Positions 27,801 through 35,704 of a DNA stretch of 64,000 nt are shown here, piece by piece. Within the stretch, counting starts at the first letter, position 1. Each line of letters opens with the position of its first letter. This DNA comes from Dakarella massiliensis. Its GTDB lineage: Bacteria; Pseudomonadota; Gammaproteobacteria; Burkholderiales; Burkholderiaceae_F. A program made the translations under genes and the position numbers. The stretch covers positions 248,001-312,000 of the forward strand of contig NZ_CVTY01000004.1 in the NCBI RefSeq assembly GCF_001182045.1, given 5' to 3'. The notes beneath the pieces were generated by a model. That model worked only from the letters and a program-made list of their open reading frames with translations, was not told the origin of the DNA and ran no database searches.

Positions 27801-28342
27801 GGGCGGAGTTTGACCGCTGGAATGAGCTGAACGATCTGATCGGAAGTGAGGATGGGGCGAAGTTTGTCCGTTTCGCTCAGGCGCTGACATTCAGGCGGCT
27901 GCTTCATTTCGCGAATGAGGAACTGGGGCAGCTCTCGCGCCGCTACGTGCTGGAACCGGCAGCGGGTGATCCGCTTGACTTCCAGGTGGTTGATAACTCG
28001 CTTAACTGCCTCAGCCGTTCAGCGACCAATCTCTCCGGCGGTGAGTCGTTCCTTGTGAGCCTTGCCCTTGCGCTCGGTCTCTCCCGGATGAGCAGCGGAG
28101 GATCCCGCCAGTCGCTTCAGGTCGATACGGTGTTCCTGGATGAAGGCTTTGGAACGCTGGATCTTGAGATGCTGGAGCGGGCGCTCTTCGCCCTTTCCGA
28201 ACTCCGGAACCAGGGGAAACTTGTCGGCGTGATTTCCCATATCGAGGAGGTTGGGCAGAAGATCCCCGTGCGGATCGAAGTGAAGTCCGGCTCCGCGGGG
28301 GGCCTGAATCAGATCGAAGGACCGGGCGTTACCCGGGGCTGA
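24863..28342 (+). CDS. sbcC: Exonuclease SbcC, ATPase subunit of SbcCD
   Basis: Rad50-like SMC-family ATPase of 1159 residues. Walker A is GRTGAGKTSIFDAV near 37-50, within the N-terminal ATPase half, followed by the Q-loop LLAQGSFAEFLRAKGDDR. Roughly 700 residues of coiled coil rich in Ala, Glu, Lys and Arg come next. I see no clear CxxC zinc hook in the middle, as in other SbcC where the hook is variable. The C-terminal half has the signature NLSGGESFLVSLALALGLS and Walker B VDTVFLDEGFGTLD. The ATGA overlap with sbcD shows translational coupling. A strong terminator follows. Confidence 0.95.
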   Translation: MKIQTIAFENINSLAGKWKIDFTVPAYQDGIFLITGRTGAGKTSIFDAVTLALYGKTARQKSDRSTAEQKKTDDCPYMTKGTRVCWAEAVFESRGRLWKSSYRVTRSSKKGTLQKTGELAELVNGEWVPRTDKLDEWREKTAEAIGLRFQEFLRCVLLAQGSFAEFLRAKGDDRAVILEGITGTEIYKDISRQVHAEKRAREKALEEAEAQVQGIRLLSAEDLKALRVRLAGFEEREEVAEKEAARLDEALSWLHKKADLTHEHEESNKSLEDAREADKRFAENRQRLDLARKAREFEPQLAAIKGNNDALSETLQKLKSYQESAKAKTLLLEELSARATEAEQRVSEARAASEQLEAVAPRVQALDEERAVLKEKRDAASAAVQKALGIKTGREEELSRLASDLKRSEADAEAAALRVEKTEKDDVLLESFSGMREQSRQVRLADERLEAAHSELIRASASLASASNAVCEADRQAEKGRAQLQTLRGKAAQAKLLSDAARGGLTQSGQIAALIALDEQIALTKLLDVAQKEIERVSVLQDKAAAELTEAERVSRESDQRAVQAKRSGIEMAVNFARIAGEKAEKLRALKHDRIPYLSGLRATREANLKRLGMADPNLLKEFLADRVALLRRLTEAREAIQNWSRKTENTAKGAQEAAAAAEEAAEAYAGFQAQLAVARSQEAAAKGRTEAAEKTVADEKETSASVRNAWLDLVRPFGFGEGALSVEETMNRLSERRKARSSALKDRDAAEKAAVTQRALIAKAEEERVKAAEAAEAAGTALKAASEAFEAKTAERHELFGTAVVFEERRSIQAQLDKAAAAKTAVQQKIEEASEQKHKAEAWIEQCEKQAEEERQNSKTLETNLDISIHGSFKTREEFLRARREPDVIAEWEKESLEVQSALKAAESRVKHAEKALQEHLMKSVTAEAQEAVQAKREAVQAQLLEAVRGATQAETELKADEESRRQSDNARRVAAAARAEFDRWNELNDLIGSEDGAKFVRFAQALTFRRLLHFANEELGQLSRRYVLEPAAGDPLDFQVVDNSLNCLSRSATNLSGGESFLVSLALALGLSRMSSGGSRQSLQVDTVFLDEGFGTLDLEMLERALFALSELRNQGKLVGVISHIEEVGQKIPVRIEVKSGSAGGLNQIEGPGVTRG

Positions 28343-28362
28343 AGCGGGAACTCATGAAACAG

Positions 28363-28398
28363 AAAAAGCTTTCAGGTGTCAGGCCTGAAAGCTTTTTT
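28363..28398. terminator. Bidirectional terminator between sbcC and the lipoprotein gene
   Basis: AAAAAGCTTTCAGG (28363-28376) pairs perfectly with CCTGAAAGCTTTTT (28384-28397) around a 7-nt loop, with A-run and T-run on opposite sides. It serves both convergent genes. Confidence 0.95.
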
Positions 28399-28408
28399 CT
28401 TACCCGGC

Positions 28409-28954
28409 CTAGCGGCGGTGAGGCGGGGGAGGCGGAGGAGGCGGCGGACGGAATCTCGGTCCGGGGCCCATATACATCGGTCCCCAGCCCCAACCCCAGC
28501 CGCCCCAGCCCATGTCCATCATGAGCTGTTCATTCTCGAGCTGGGCCGCACGCTCAGCCTCGCGTCTCGCCCGCTCCTGGGCATTTTTCAGCGCGACCCG
28601 GAGGTCTGTCTCCAGCCCCGGCGCGTCCTTCGGCCGGGTGAAAGAGAAACGGAATACCTGATTCTTGCCCGATGTCATCGAGCACATATCGAGAGGCGAC
28701 GCGGTCGAGACCTTTGCTCCCGACTCCCAGATAAAGTCGTAGCCGTATGGCAGACGGTAGCAGCCAGGCGATGTGGCGTAACGCGCGAGAGAATCCGGAT
28801 CCACGGAAACGCTGAAAGGCGTTGTGCCGAGAACGGAACCATTGCCGGAAGTCCGGACGACAGCGCCTTCGGGATCGGAGGCAAACTGCAGGGTCGCCGA
28901 CGAGCATCCGCTCAGAATCAGAGCGGCAAGTATCGCAGCAGGCAGAGTCTTCAT
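28409..28954 (-). CDS. Lipoprotein with PEGA-like segment and Trp/Gly/Pro-rich tail
   Basis: A 181-residue lipoprotein. The signal peptide has a lipobox LSGC with the acylated Cys at residue 17. The mature part opens LQFASDPEGAVVRTS, resembling a PEGA domain, and contains three further cysteines (in PGCYR and LDMCSM, and the lipid-anchored one). A charged helix (about 120-143, NAQERARREAERAAQLE) precedes a repetitive GWGGWGWGWG stretch. The C-terminus is nine prolines then HRR. The function is unknown; it is probably anchored in the outer membrane. ATG 28954 has AGGAG upstream. Confidence 0.8.
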   Translation of the reverse strand: MKTLPAAILAALILSGCSSATLQFASDPEGAVVRTSGNGSVLGTTPFSVSVDPDSLARYATSPGCYRLPYGYDFIWESGAKVSTASPLDMCSMTSGKNQVFRFSFTRPKDAPGLETDLRVALKNAQERARREAERAAQLENEQLMMDMGWGGWGWGWGPMYMGPGPRFRPPPPPPPPPHRR

Positions 28955-29019
28955 TCGCGGGCACTCCTGAAGAATGGTTGACCGGAACCGCAGCAGGGTG
29001 TTTGCACCAACCGCTGCAG

Positions 29020-29050
29020 AAAAAAGCCGCAGTCGCAGTGACCGCGGCTC
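29020..29050 (-). terminator. Terminator after ppsR
   Basis: On the minus strand AGCCGC (29049-29044) pairs with GCGGCT (29030-29025), followed by TTTTTT. It lies about 55 nt beyond the ppsR stop. Confidence 0.75.
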
Positions 29051-29103
29051 GACTCCTAATCTATCGCAAAAAAGGTTCTGCGGCGAGAAGGAGCAGGGAA
29101 TCC

Positions 29104-29961
29104 TCAGCCGATCCGCTCATGCTTCTCGAGGTGCAGCGTGGCGATGATCGTTGCGGCAATTTCTTCAATCGACTTCGTGGTGGAGGAGAGGTAGGAAATG
29201 CCTTCACGGTCCATCATCGCTTCGCAGGAAGAAATCTCGTAGCGGCAGTTCTCGATCGATGCGTAGCGGGAGTTCGGACGGCGCTCATTTCGGATTTCAT
29301 GCAGACGTTCGGGGGAAATCGTGAGGCCGAAAAGCTTGTCGTGCACTTTGGCGAGCGCCTCGGGCAGTGTTCCGCGGTCAAAGTCCTCAGGGATGAGCGG
29401 ATAATTCGCGACTTTGATACCGAACTGCATAGCCAGAAAAAGGGATGTCGGCGTTTTGCCGGAACGGGACACTCCGACGAGGATCACCTCAGCTTCGTCA
29501 AGACCAAAGTCTGTCTGCCCGTCATCGTGTGTCAGCGTGTAGTCAATGGCCGCGATACGGCGGTCATAGTTTTCTTCATTCCGGATCCGGTGTGTCATGC
29601 CGACCTGATGCGAACTCTTCATGCCGAGTTCTTCTTCCAGCGGATTCACGAAGCTGCGGAAAAGCTCGGACACAAACCCCGTACACTCGTCACAGAACGC
29701 GTTACTGATTGATTTCCGGGAGAAAGTTGAGAAGACCAGCGGACGCATCCCGGTTTTTTCCTGCACGAGATTGATGCGGTCTGCCGTGGCGACAGCCTTT
29801 TCGACCGTGTCGACAAAAGGAATGCGGCGCTGTTCATAGTTCAGATTCGGGAACTGAGTGAGCACAGCCTGGGCCAGTGTCTCAGCCGTAATTGCGGTGC
29901 CATCCGAAACGATGAAAACCGGGCGCGGAATGGTGCTGGAAGGAGGATTGAGGTCAGCCAT
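29104..29961 (-). CDS. ppsR: PEP synthase regulatory protein (bifunctional kinase/pyrophosphorylase)
   Basis: DUF299 family protein that inactivates PEP synthase by ADP-dependent threonine phosphorylation and reactivates it by phosphate-dependent cleavage. The 285-residue protein begins with the typical FIVSDGTAITAETLA (about 16-30) and carries the P-loop GVSRSGKTPTS (163-173). Further on, GLTISPERLHEIRNERR is a family signature. It is divergent from ppsA, its substrate gene, in the usual arrangement, and the two share a palindromic promoter region. ATG 29961 follows AAGGTG. Confidence 0.94.
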   Translation of the reverse strand: MADLNPPSSTIPRPVFIVSDGTAITAETLAQAVLTQFPNLNYEQRRIPFVDTVEKAVATADRINLVQEKTGMRPLVFSTFSRKSISNAFCDECTGFVSELFRSFVNPLEEELGMKSSHQVGMTHRIRNEENYDRRIAAIDYTLTHDDGQTDFGLDEAEVILVGVSRSGKTPTSLFLAMQFGIKVANYPLIPEDFDRGTLPEALAKVHDKLFGLTISPERLHEIRNERRPNSRYASIENCRYEISSCEAMMDREGISYLSSTTKSIEEIAATIIATLHLEKHERIG

Positions 29962-30016
29962 AGTAAAACACCTTAGGTGGAGATTGGCGGAGTCTTCCCC
30001 CGCATTCGCTCGAATT

Positions 30017-30041
30017 GTTTAGAATGCGGTCAATTCTAAAC
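30017..30041. promoter_or_regulatory. Palindromic overlapping divergent promoter, ppsR/ppsA
   Basis: GTTTAGAAT (30017-30025) and ATTCTAAAC (30033-30041) are exact inverted copies with a 7-nt spacer. Each contains TAGAAT, a -10-like hexamer: 30020-30025 for ppsA, 30038-30033 for ppsR. The two start sites would fall inside each other's promoter, making the genes' transcription mutually exclusive or allowing one repressor to block both. Good -35 boxes are not seen. Confidence 0.5.
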
Positions 30042-30073
30042 ATTCCCCACATCGGGGGTAGAGAGGAAATGGC

Positions 30074-32440
30074 ATGCAGGGCAAGTACGTTATTCCGTTT
30101 AGCGAACTCAGATATACCGATGTTAACCGGGTGGGCGGCAAGAACGCCTCTCTTGGTGAACTGCTCTCCCAGCTGACGAGTGCGGGAATTCGTGTTCCTA
30201 ACGGATTCGCAACGACTGCTGATGCTTTCAGGCTCTTCCTGAAGGAAAGCAACCTGAATGAGCGTATTAACAAGAGACTCGAAAGTCTCGACGTTGAAGA
30301 TGTGAACGAGCTCGCCAAGGCGGGCGCCGAGATCCGTCAGTGGGTCGAGGAAGCCCCGTTCCCGGCTGAACTCGAGAAGGAAATCCGTGAGTATTACGAC
30401 TGGCTGCGTGACGGCGCCGAGATCTCGGTGGCTGTCCGTTCTTCGGCTACTGCCGAGGATCTTCCGGACGCCTCGTTCGCCGGTCAGCAGGAAACCTACC
30501 TCAATGTGAACGGAATCGATCAGGTTCTCGCCCGCATGAAGGAAGTATTCGCTTCGCTCTACAACGACCGCGCTATTTCCTATCGTGTTCTGAAGGGCTT
30601 CGATCACGCTGAAGTGGCGCTTTCCGCCGGTGTTCAGCGTATGTGCCGCTCCGATAAGGGCGCTGCCGGCGTGATGTTCACGCTCGACACAGAATCCGGT
30701 TTTGACCAGGTGGTCTTCATCACCGCTTCCTACGGCCTCGGCGAAACCGTGGTGCAGGGCGCTGTGAACCCGGATGAGTACTACGTTCATAAGCCCATCC
30801 TCGAACAGGGCAAGTTCCCGATCATCCGTAAGCAGCTGGGTTCCAAGCTGATCAAGATGGAGTTCAACACTGAACCCGGTGCCAAGGAATCCGTCCGCAC
30901 GGTTGATACGACGGAAGAAGAACGCCACCAGTTCGCTCTGACTGACGAGAACGTGATTGAACTCGCTCAGTTCGGCCGCCTGATTGAAAAGCACTACGGC
31001 TGCCCGATGGATATCGAGTGGGGCAAGGACGGTATCGACGGCAAGATCTACATTCTGCAGGCCCGTCCGGAAACGGTTAAGAGCCGCCAGAACAAGGCTG
31101 ACGTCCAGGAAAAGTTCACGATCAACAGCAAGGGTGCCAAGACTCTTGTGACCGGCCGTGCCATTGGTCAGAAGGTCGGAGCGGGCCCCGTCCGCATCGT
31201 TCTGTCCGCAAAGGAAATGGATCGCGTGCAGCCGGGTGACGTGCTCGTGACCGATATGACGGACCCCAACTGGGAACCCGTGATGCGCCGTGCCTCCGCC
31301 ATCGTGACGAACCGCGGCGGCCGTACCTGCCACGCGGCTATTATTGCCCGTGAGCTCGGTATTCCGGCTGTGGTTGGCTGCGGCAACGCGACCGAACTCC
31401 TCGCTGAGAATCAGGAAGTGACGGTGTCCTGCGCCGAAGGCGATACGGGCCACGTCTACGAGGGCAAGCTTGACTTCAACATGGAAGAAGTGAAGCAGGG
31501 CGCTCTCCCCGAGATCCCCGTGAAGATCATGATGAACGTCGGCAATCCGCAGCTCGCTTTCGAGTTCCAGAAGATCCCGGCGAAGGGTGTTGGTCTTGCC
31601 CGTCTCGAGTTCATCATCAACAACAACATCGGCGTGCATCCGAAGGCCTGCCTTGAGTACCCGAACGTTCCGGGCGAGCTCCGTGACGCCGTCGAGCGTC
31701 TCTCTGCCGGCTACGCGAATCCGCGCGAGTTCTACATCAGCAAGATCGCTGAAGGCGTTGCGACCATTGCCGCCGCGTTCTATCCCCGCAAGGTGATCGT
31801 CCGCATGTCCGACTTCAAGAGCAACGAATACCGCAAGCTGATCGGCGGCAAGCTCTTCGAGCCGGTGGAAGAGAATCCGATGCTCGGCTTCCGCGGTGCT
31901 TCCCGCTACATCTCGAATTCGTTCGCCGAGTGCTTTGAGCTCGAGTGCCTCGCCATGAAGCGCGTCCGTGATGAAATGGGTCTCACCAACGTTGAGCTGA
32001 TGATCCCGTTCTGCCGCACGATCGATGAAGCGAAGAAGACTGTTGCGATCATGGCTTCCCATGGTCTGAAGCAGGGTGAGAATGGCCTGAAGATCAACAT
32101 GATGTGCGAGATCCCGAGCAACGCGCTCCTCGCGGATCAGTTCCTCGACATTTTCGATGGCTTCTCGATTGGTTCCAACGATCTGACGCAGCTCACGCTG
32201 GGTCTCGACCGTGACTCCGGTCTGGTGGCTGCCTCGTTCGATGAACGTAACGACGCTGTCAAGGCTCTCCTCTCGATGGCGATCTCTGCCTGCCGCCGCC
32301 GAGGCAAGTACTGCGGTATCTGCGGCCAGGGCCCTTCCGATCACGAGGACCTCGCCCGCTGGCTGATGGATCAGGGTATCGAATCGATGTCCCTCAATCC
32401 GGATACCGTTGTGAGCACCTGGAGGCGTCTCGCGAAGTAA
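30074..32440 (+). CDS. ppsA: Phosphoenolpyruvate synthase
   Basis: Makes PEP from pyruvate and ATP (yielding AMP and phosphate) in gluconeogenesis. The 788-residue protein has the N-terminal ATP-binding domain starting with [21 protein letters not shown]. The swivelling domain has the phosphorylated histidine at about 420 in [15 protein letters not shown], and the C-terminal TIM barrel carries [12 protein letters not shown] and [11 protein letters not shown]. Length matches the family (about 790). ATG 30074 follows GAGAGGAAATGGC; the hairpin CCCCACATCGGGG precedes it. Strong codon bias suggests high expression. Confidence 0.97.
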   Translation: MQGKYVIPFSELRYTDVNRVGGKNASLGELLSQLTSAGIRVPNGFATTADAFRLFLKESNLNERINKRLESLDVEDVNELAKAGAEIRQWVEEAPFPAELEKEIREYYDWLRDGAEISVAVRSSATAEDLPDASFAGQQETYLNVNGIDQVLARMKEVFASLYNDRAISYRVLKGFDHAEVALSAGVQRMCRSDKGAAGVMFTLDTESGFDQVVFITASYGLGETVVQGAVNPDEYYVHKPILEQGKFPIIRKQLGSKLIKMEFNTEPGAKESVRTVDTTEEERHQFALTDENVIELAQFGRLIEKHYGCPMDIEWGKDGIDGKIYILQARPETVKSRQNKADVQEKFTINSKGAKTLVTGRAIGQKVGAGPVRIVLSAKEMDRVQPGDVLVTDMTDPNWEPVMRRASAIVTNRGGRTCHAAIIARELGIPAVVGCGNATELLAENQEVTVSCAEGDTGHVYEGKLDFNMEEVKQGALPEIPVKIMMNVGNPQLAFEFQKIPAKGVGLARLEFIINNNIGVHPKACLEYPNVPGELRDAVERLSAGYANPREFYISKIAEGVATIAAAFYPRKVIVRMSDFKSNEYRKLIGGKLFEPVEENPMLGFRGASRYISNSFAECFELECLAMKRVRDEMGLTNVELMIPFCRTIDEAKKTVAIMASHGLKQGENGLKINMMCEIPSNALLADQFLDIFDGFSIGSNDLTQLTLGLDRDSGLVAASFDERNDAVKALLSMAISACRRRGKYCGICGQGPSDHEDLARWLMDQGIESMSLNPDTVVSTWRRLAK

Positions 32441-32494
32441 CCGCGCTTAACATCCATCCACTGCCGCTATAACCCGGTAGACTATGGATAAGAG

Positions 32495-32529
32495 GCTGCA
32501 GCAGCTGAAAAGCCGCTGCAGCTTTTTTT
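32495..32529 (+). terminator. Rho-independent terminator after ppsA
   Basis: GCTGCAGC (32495-32502) pairs with GCTGCAGC (32515-32522), a self-complementary octamer, around a 12-nt loop; TTTTTTT follows. The hairpin's centre lies 27 nt before the NfeD gene start. Confidence 0.9.
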
Positions 32530-32555
32530 ATAGGCAGTGCAGGGAGGTGCGGACG

Positions 32556-32981
32556 ATGCCGGTTTGGATTTGGTTTGTTGCGGCTGGGGTGCTTGGAGTG
32601 GCAGAACTCCTGACGGGCACTTTCTACATGCTGATTCTGGCGGTGGCGGCCTGTTTCGGGGCTGCGGCGTCGCTCCTCGGCTTCGGGGCCACAGTTCAGG
32701 TTGTGGTCGCCGCTGTTGCCGCTTCGCTCGGCTGCGGGTACCTCTGGCGGCGTCACAAGGCCGGGCGGCTGGCGGAGAAGCCCGGAGACAATTCCTTCGA
32801 TATAGGTCAGCCGGTAGAGGTGAAAGCCTGGGCGGAAGACCGCACGGCCCGCGTGCAGTATCGGGGGGCGGAGTGGCTTGCCGAGGCAGTGCCGGGAGCG
32901 GAACTGGTGCTGGGACGCTGGGTGATTGAGCGGACAGAGGGGCCGCGGCTTGTCATTGCACCGTCACGCAAAAACGGGTAA
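32556..32981 (+). CDS. NfeD-like membrane protein (short form)
   Basis: A 141-residue protein of the short NfeD class. Two or three hydrophobic helices (about 3-70) are followed by a soluble OB-fold domain with the recognisable sequence DIGQPVEVKAWAEDRTARVQYRGAEW (read here as residues about 84-109), which is the conserved NfeD C-terminal core. I start at ATG 32556 (MPVWIWFVAAG), preceded by GGGAGGTG; an in-frame upstream extension lies inside the ppsA terminator. It precedes a stomatin-family gene, the usual pairing, and is thought to partner it in membrane microdomains. Confidence 0.85.
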   Translation: MPVWIWFVAAGVLGVAELLTGTFYMLILAVAACFGAAASLLGFGATVQVVVAAVAASLGCGYLWRRHKAGRLAEKPGDNSFDIGQPVEVKAWAEDRTARVQYRGAEWLAEAVPGAELVLGRWVIERTEGPRLVIAPSRKNG

Positions 32982-33032
32982 GTTTTACGGGAACAGTTTT
33001 TCTGCGGGCTTCTTAGAGAGGTGGGCGAGATT

Positions 33033-33989
33033 ATGACTTCAGGCTTTATTTTTGCGTTGGTGCTCGCTGCGATTGTCGCAGTGGTGGCCTATAAAGGTAT
33101 CTGCGTCGTACCGCAGCAGACTGCCTGGGTGGTAGAGCGTCTGGGACGGTTTCATGCTGTGCTGAATCCCGGGCTGAACCTCGTGATTCCGTTTATTGAC
33201 CGGATCGCGTACCGCCATTCCCTTAAGGAAGTGCCTCTTGATACACCGCAGCAGATCTGTATCACGAAGGACAACACGCAGCTCTCCGTGGACGGCGTGC
33301 TGTTTTTCCAGGTTACGGATCCTCAGCGGGCGTCGTATGGCACCAGCAACTATGTGATCGCCATCACGCAGCTCGCTCAGACTACACTCCGCTCCGTCAT
33401 CGGCCGCATGGAGCTTGACCGGACCTTTGAAGAGCGCGATACGATCAACCACTCCGTGGTTTCAGCCATCGACGAAGCCGCCCTGAACTGGGGTGTCAAG
33501 GTGCTCCGCTACGAAATCAAGGATCTCACGCCGCCGAATGTGATTCTCCAGGCCATGCAGCGCCAGATCACGGCAGAACGTGAAAAGCGCGCCGTCGTGG
33601 CCACCTCTGAAGGCAAGAAGCAGGAAGCGATCAACCTCGCAGAAGGCGCCCGCGCGGCCGCTGTGGCGCGGTCTGAAGGCGAAAAGCAGTCGAAGATCAA
33701 CATCGCTGAAGGCCAGGCCGCGGCTACAGTCGCAATCGCAAAGGCCACAGCTGAAGCTCTGCGCCAGATGGCGTCCGCAACCGAGGAACCGGGCGGCATG
33801 ACTGCTGTCAATCTGCAGGTTGCCCAGCGCTATGTGGATGCTTTTGCGAAGATTGCAGATCAGAGCAATACGCTTGTTGTGCCTGCCAACATGGGAGATC
33901 TCGCCAGTCTGATCACCTCTTCCATGGCGATTGTGAAGGGCGGAAGCGCAAAACCTAACGCGGCAGGTGTAAAAAATCCGGCGCCGTAG
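33033..33989 (+). CDS. SPFH/stomatin-family membrane protein (paraslipin-type)
   Basis: A 318-residue protein with one N-terminal membrane helix (about 5-22). The SPFH domain runs from VVPQQTAWVVERLGRFHAVL to DLTPPNVILQAMQRQI (about 27-175). A coiled coil with repeated SEGKKQEAINLAEGARAAAVA motifs follows. It resembles the QmcA/HflC-like stomatins that form large membrane complexes with NfeD. I start at ATG 33033, as GTG 33021 lies directly on the likely ribosome binding site. It is 51 nt downstream of the NfeD gene and almost certainly co-transcribed with it. Confidence 0.88.
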   Translation: MTSGFIFALVLAAIVAVVAYKGICVVPQQTAWVVERLGRFHAVLNPGLNLVIPFIDRIAYRHSLKEVPLDTPQQICITKDNTQLSVDGVLFFQVTDPQRASYGTSNYVIAITQLAQTTLRSVIGRMELDRTFEERDTINHSVVSAIDEAALNWGVKVLRYEIKDLTPPNVILQAMQRQITAEREKRAVVATSEGKKQEAINLAEGARAAAVARSEGEKQSKINIAEGQAAATVAIAKATAEALRQMASATEEPGGMTAVNLQVAQRYVDAFAKIADQSNTLVVPANMGDLASLITSSMAIVKGGSAKPNAAGVKNPAP

Positions 33990-34079
33990 TAGAATTTCGA
34001 ATTACTTAGGCACTTTGTCTGTCCTGTGACAGTCTCTGTCCGGCGGCAAGGTGTCCTTTTGATTGAGGTTTAAGAAGAG

Positions 34080-34643
34080 ATGCCAGATCAGGCAGCAGCA
34101 GAAAATTCTGAAGGTACGAATCAGCAGAACGGCGAAGCGAAGCAGAAGCATTCGCTTTCGCTTGGGAACGCTGAAGACGTCTATCAGATCTGCTTCGCGT
34201 TTATTGAAAACGTGAGTGAGATATTCGTTCGCGCGTCGACCGGAGAAATCACGAGCGAGCAGGCTGAGCAGCGCATGGAAAATGTGAACGAATGGCTCAC
34301 GGAAGCGCTTCTCGGCGGCATCGATGGGGTAGAGGCGAAGGAAGGCTGGACCGGAGCGCCTCTTGCCCGCAGCCTGATCGCTGATCTGTCCGGGGATATT
34401 TCAAAACTTCCCCGTCAGGCTCAGGAAATGCTCTCTTCAACCGACGGCGTCATCATGTTTGCGGCGATCCGCTTCATGCATGAAGTTCAGGAGATGGTGA
34501 GTGAGATTAACCATGTTCCGGAGACCGATGCCGACAAAGCAATTGAGAAACAGGGACGGCTTCTTCATGACCTTTGCGTCAAGTGGACGGACCGCTTTGT
34601 AGGGAAGGGGAAGCCCGACATCATCCTCCCCGGATCCCTTTAA
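34080..34643 (+). CDS. Conserved-type protein of unknown function, acidic
   Basis: A 187-residue soluble protein I do not recognise. It has a disordered N-terminus rich in Gln, Glu and Asn (1-30) and no signal peptide or membrane segment. The middle contains GEITSEQAEQ, then NEWLTEALLGG and a Trp in KEGWTG, and near the end LLHDLCVKWTDRFVG. The same spacing recurs in the gene at 35130, suggesting distant paralogues. It begins at ATG 34080 after AAGAAGAG. A candidate TAGAAT -10 element lies at 33990, next to the stop codon of the stomatin gene. It probably shares an operon with the gene at 34674. Confidence 0.7.
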   Translation: MPDQAAAENSEGTNQQNGEAKQKHSLSLGNAEDVYQICFAFIENVSEIFVRASTGEITSEQAEQRMENVNEWLTEALLGGIDGVEAKEGWTGAPLARSLIADLSGDISKLPRQAQEMLSSTDGVIMFAAIRFMHEVQEMVSEINHVPETDADKAIEKQGRLLHDLCVKWTDRFVGKGKPDIILPGSL

Positions 34644-34673
34644 CTTTAGTTGATGTGTAGCAAGGAGATAGGA

Positions 34674-35045
34674 ATGGCTGGAAACAAAGCTGACGAAAAG
34701 GCAAAGACTGAGGCCCCGAAGACCGCTGCCAAGGCGGCCCCGGCTCAGAAGTTTGTCCATATTCTTACGCTGGGCCATGGTGCTGCAACCCGCAACGTGC
34801 AGCTGATTACTGACTCCCCCAAGGCTCCGAAGGTCTTCGAGGAATTCATCACGGGTTTCCGTTCCGGTCGTACCGACCTGATCTGGACCCCGACGCCGAA
34901 GGATCCGGTTTTCGCCATCCGCATGAGCGCGATCGACTTCTATGAGTATCGTGTTCAGAGGGCCGTGGCGGCTCAGCCCGCGGTTCAGGCTCCGGTTGAG
35001 GAGGCTCCTGCCAAGGCTGCTGAAAAGGCTCCTGCCAAGAAGTAA
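34674..35045 (+). CDS. Small basic protein with Ala/Lys/Pro-rich ends, unknown
   Basis: A 123-residue protein not recognised. Its ordered core (about 24-95) begins FVHILTLGHGAATRNVQLI and holds conserved-looking FITGFRSGRTDLIWTP. Both ends are low-complexity, rich in Ala, Lys and Pro: an N-terminal KTEAPKTAAKAAPAQ and a C-terminal repeat EAPAKAAEKAPAKK. No signal peptide is apparent. The start is ATG 34674 with AAGGAGA upstream. The Ala/Lys/Pro ends resemble tails of nucleic-acid-binding proteins, but I make no functional claim. It lies 30 nt after the gene at 34080 and ends before a terminator. Confidence 0.6.
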   Translation: MAGNKADEKAKTEAPKTAAKAAPAQKFVHILTLGHGAATRNVQLITDSPKAPKVFEEFITGFRSGRTDLIWTPTPKDPVFAIRMSAIDFYEYRVQRAVAAQPAVQAPVEEAPAKAAEKAPAKK

Positions 35046-35070
35046 TCTGGGTTTCTGTAGGATCCCCTGT

Positions 35071-35104
35071 AAAAGCCGCTTCGGTTATGCTGAAGCGGCT
35101 TTTT
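35071..35104 (+). terminator. Rho-independent terminator after the small Ala/Lys-rich gene
   Basis: AAAAGCCGCTTC (35071-35082) pairs perfectly with GAAGCGGCTTTT (35092-35103) around a 9-nt loop, ending in TTTTT. It separates the first two unknown genes from the third. Confidence 0.9.
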
Positions 35105-35129
35105 GATTATCAGGAGTGTGTCAGGAGAG

Positions 35130-35645
35130 ATGGAAGAAGAACTAAAACGTATCGGGCATCAGACCCGCCGCCGTCCCATCCGGCCGGTCAGGCTGCGGGG
35201 AAATTACCCATCGCAGGCCGAGAGGCTCCCTGAACTGACATCCCCCGCAGTGCTGGAAGAAATTTTTTCTGAGGCGCTCAGAAAAACAGCGGCCAGAGCA
35301 GAGGCTCTGAGAGCAGGGGCGCTGACGGAGGACGATATCAGGGCTGCGGATTCGCGGCTCGTGAACTGGCTCGAGGATACCCTCTCTGGCGGGAATCCGG
35401 CCTTTGGGACCACAGAGAACTGGAATCCGGAGAGGCTTGAAGCGTATCTCTGGAAAAATTTCAGCGAGCAGCTCAGCCTTGGACCGCGGCCTGAAGCAAG
35501 CGCGATCCGGGCGGCGTCCGAACTCTTTGTCCGGAGTCTCTGGCGGGAGATTCGGGAGTGCGGCGGCGCGGTGCCGCCTGAAAAGGCTTCGGATCTCATT
35601 TCGGGGTGGGCCGCGCTTTTCTCAGGCGCGCCGGTCAGCCGATAA
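35130..35645 (+). CDS. Protein of unknown function, possible paralogue of the gene at 34080
   Basis: A 171-residue protein without signal peptide or membrane helix, with an arginine-rich N-terminus (HQTRRRPIRPVRLRG). The core repeats the layout of the protein at 34080: GALTEDDI, NWLEDTLSGG, ENWNPERLEAYL, a helical region, and a final Trp/Phe-Ser-Gly pattern (GWAALFSGAP). These correspond to GEITSEQ, NEWLTEALLGG, KEGW and WTDRFVG there. The similarity is by eye only. The ATG at 35130 follows AGGAG. It is convergent with the FixJ-like gene. Confidence 0.65.
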   Translation: MEEELKRIGHQTRRRPIRPVRLRGNYPSQAERLPELTSPAVLEEIFSEALRKTAARAEALRAGALTEDDIRAADSRLVNWLEDTLSGGNPAFGTTENWNPERLEAYLWKNFSEQLSLGPRPEASAIRAASELFVRSLWREIRECGGAVPPEKASDLISGWAALFSGAPVSR

Positions 35646-35680
35646 AAAAACGGCACCCGGAGGAGTGAGCCCCGGATGCC
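35644..35680 (-). terminator. Terminator of the fixJ-like gene
   Basis: On the minus strand GGCATCCGG (35680-35672) pairs with CCGGGTGCC (35660-35652) with one mismatch, followed by G and seven T. It stops transcription of the regulator before the convergent gene. Confidence 0.75.
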
Positions 35681-35704
35681 ATTTCTTTCTGCGGTCCTGA
35701 AGGA

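Noticed and set aside
29954..32344. A 796-codon open frame antisense to ppsA
   Set aside because: It is a mirror of the strongly biased codon use of ppsA; it has no domain, no ribosome binding site and overlaps the gene completely.
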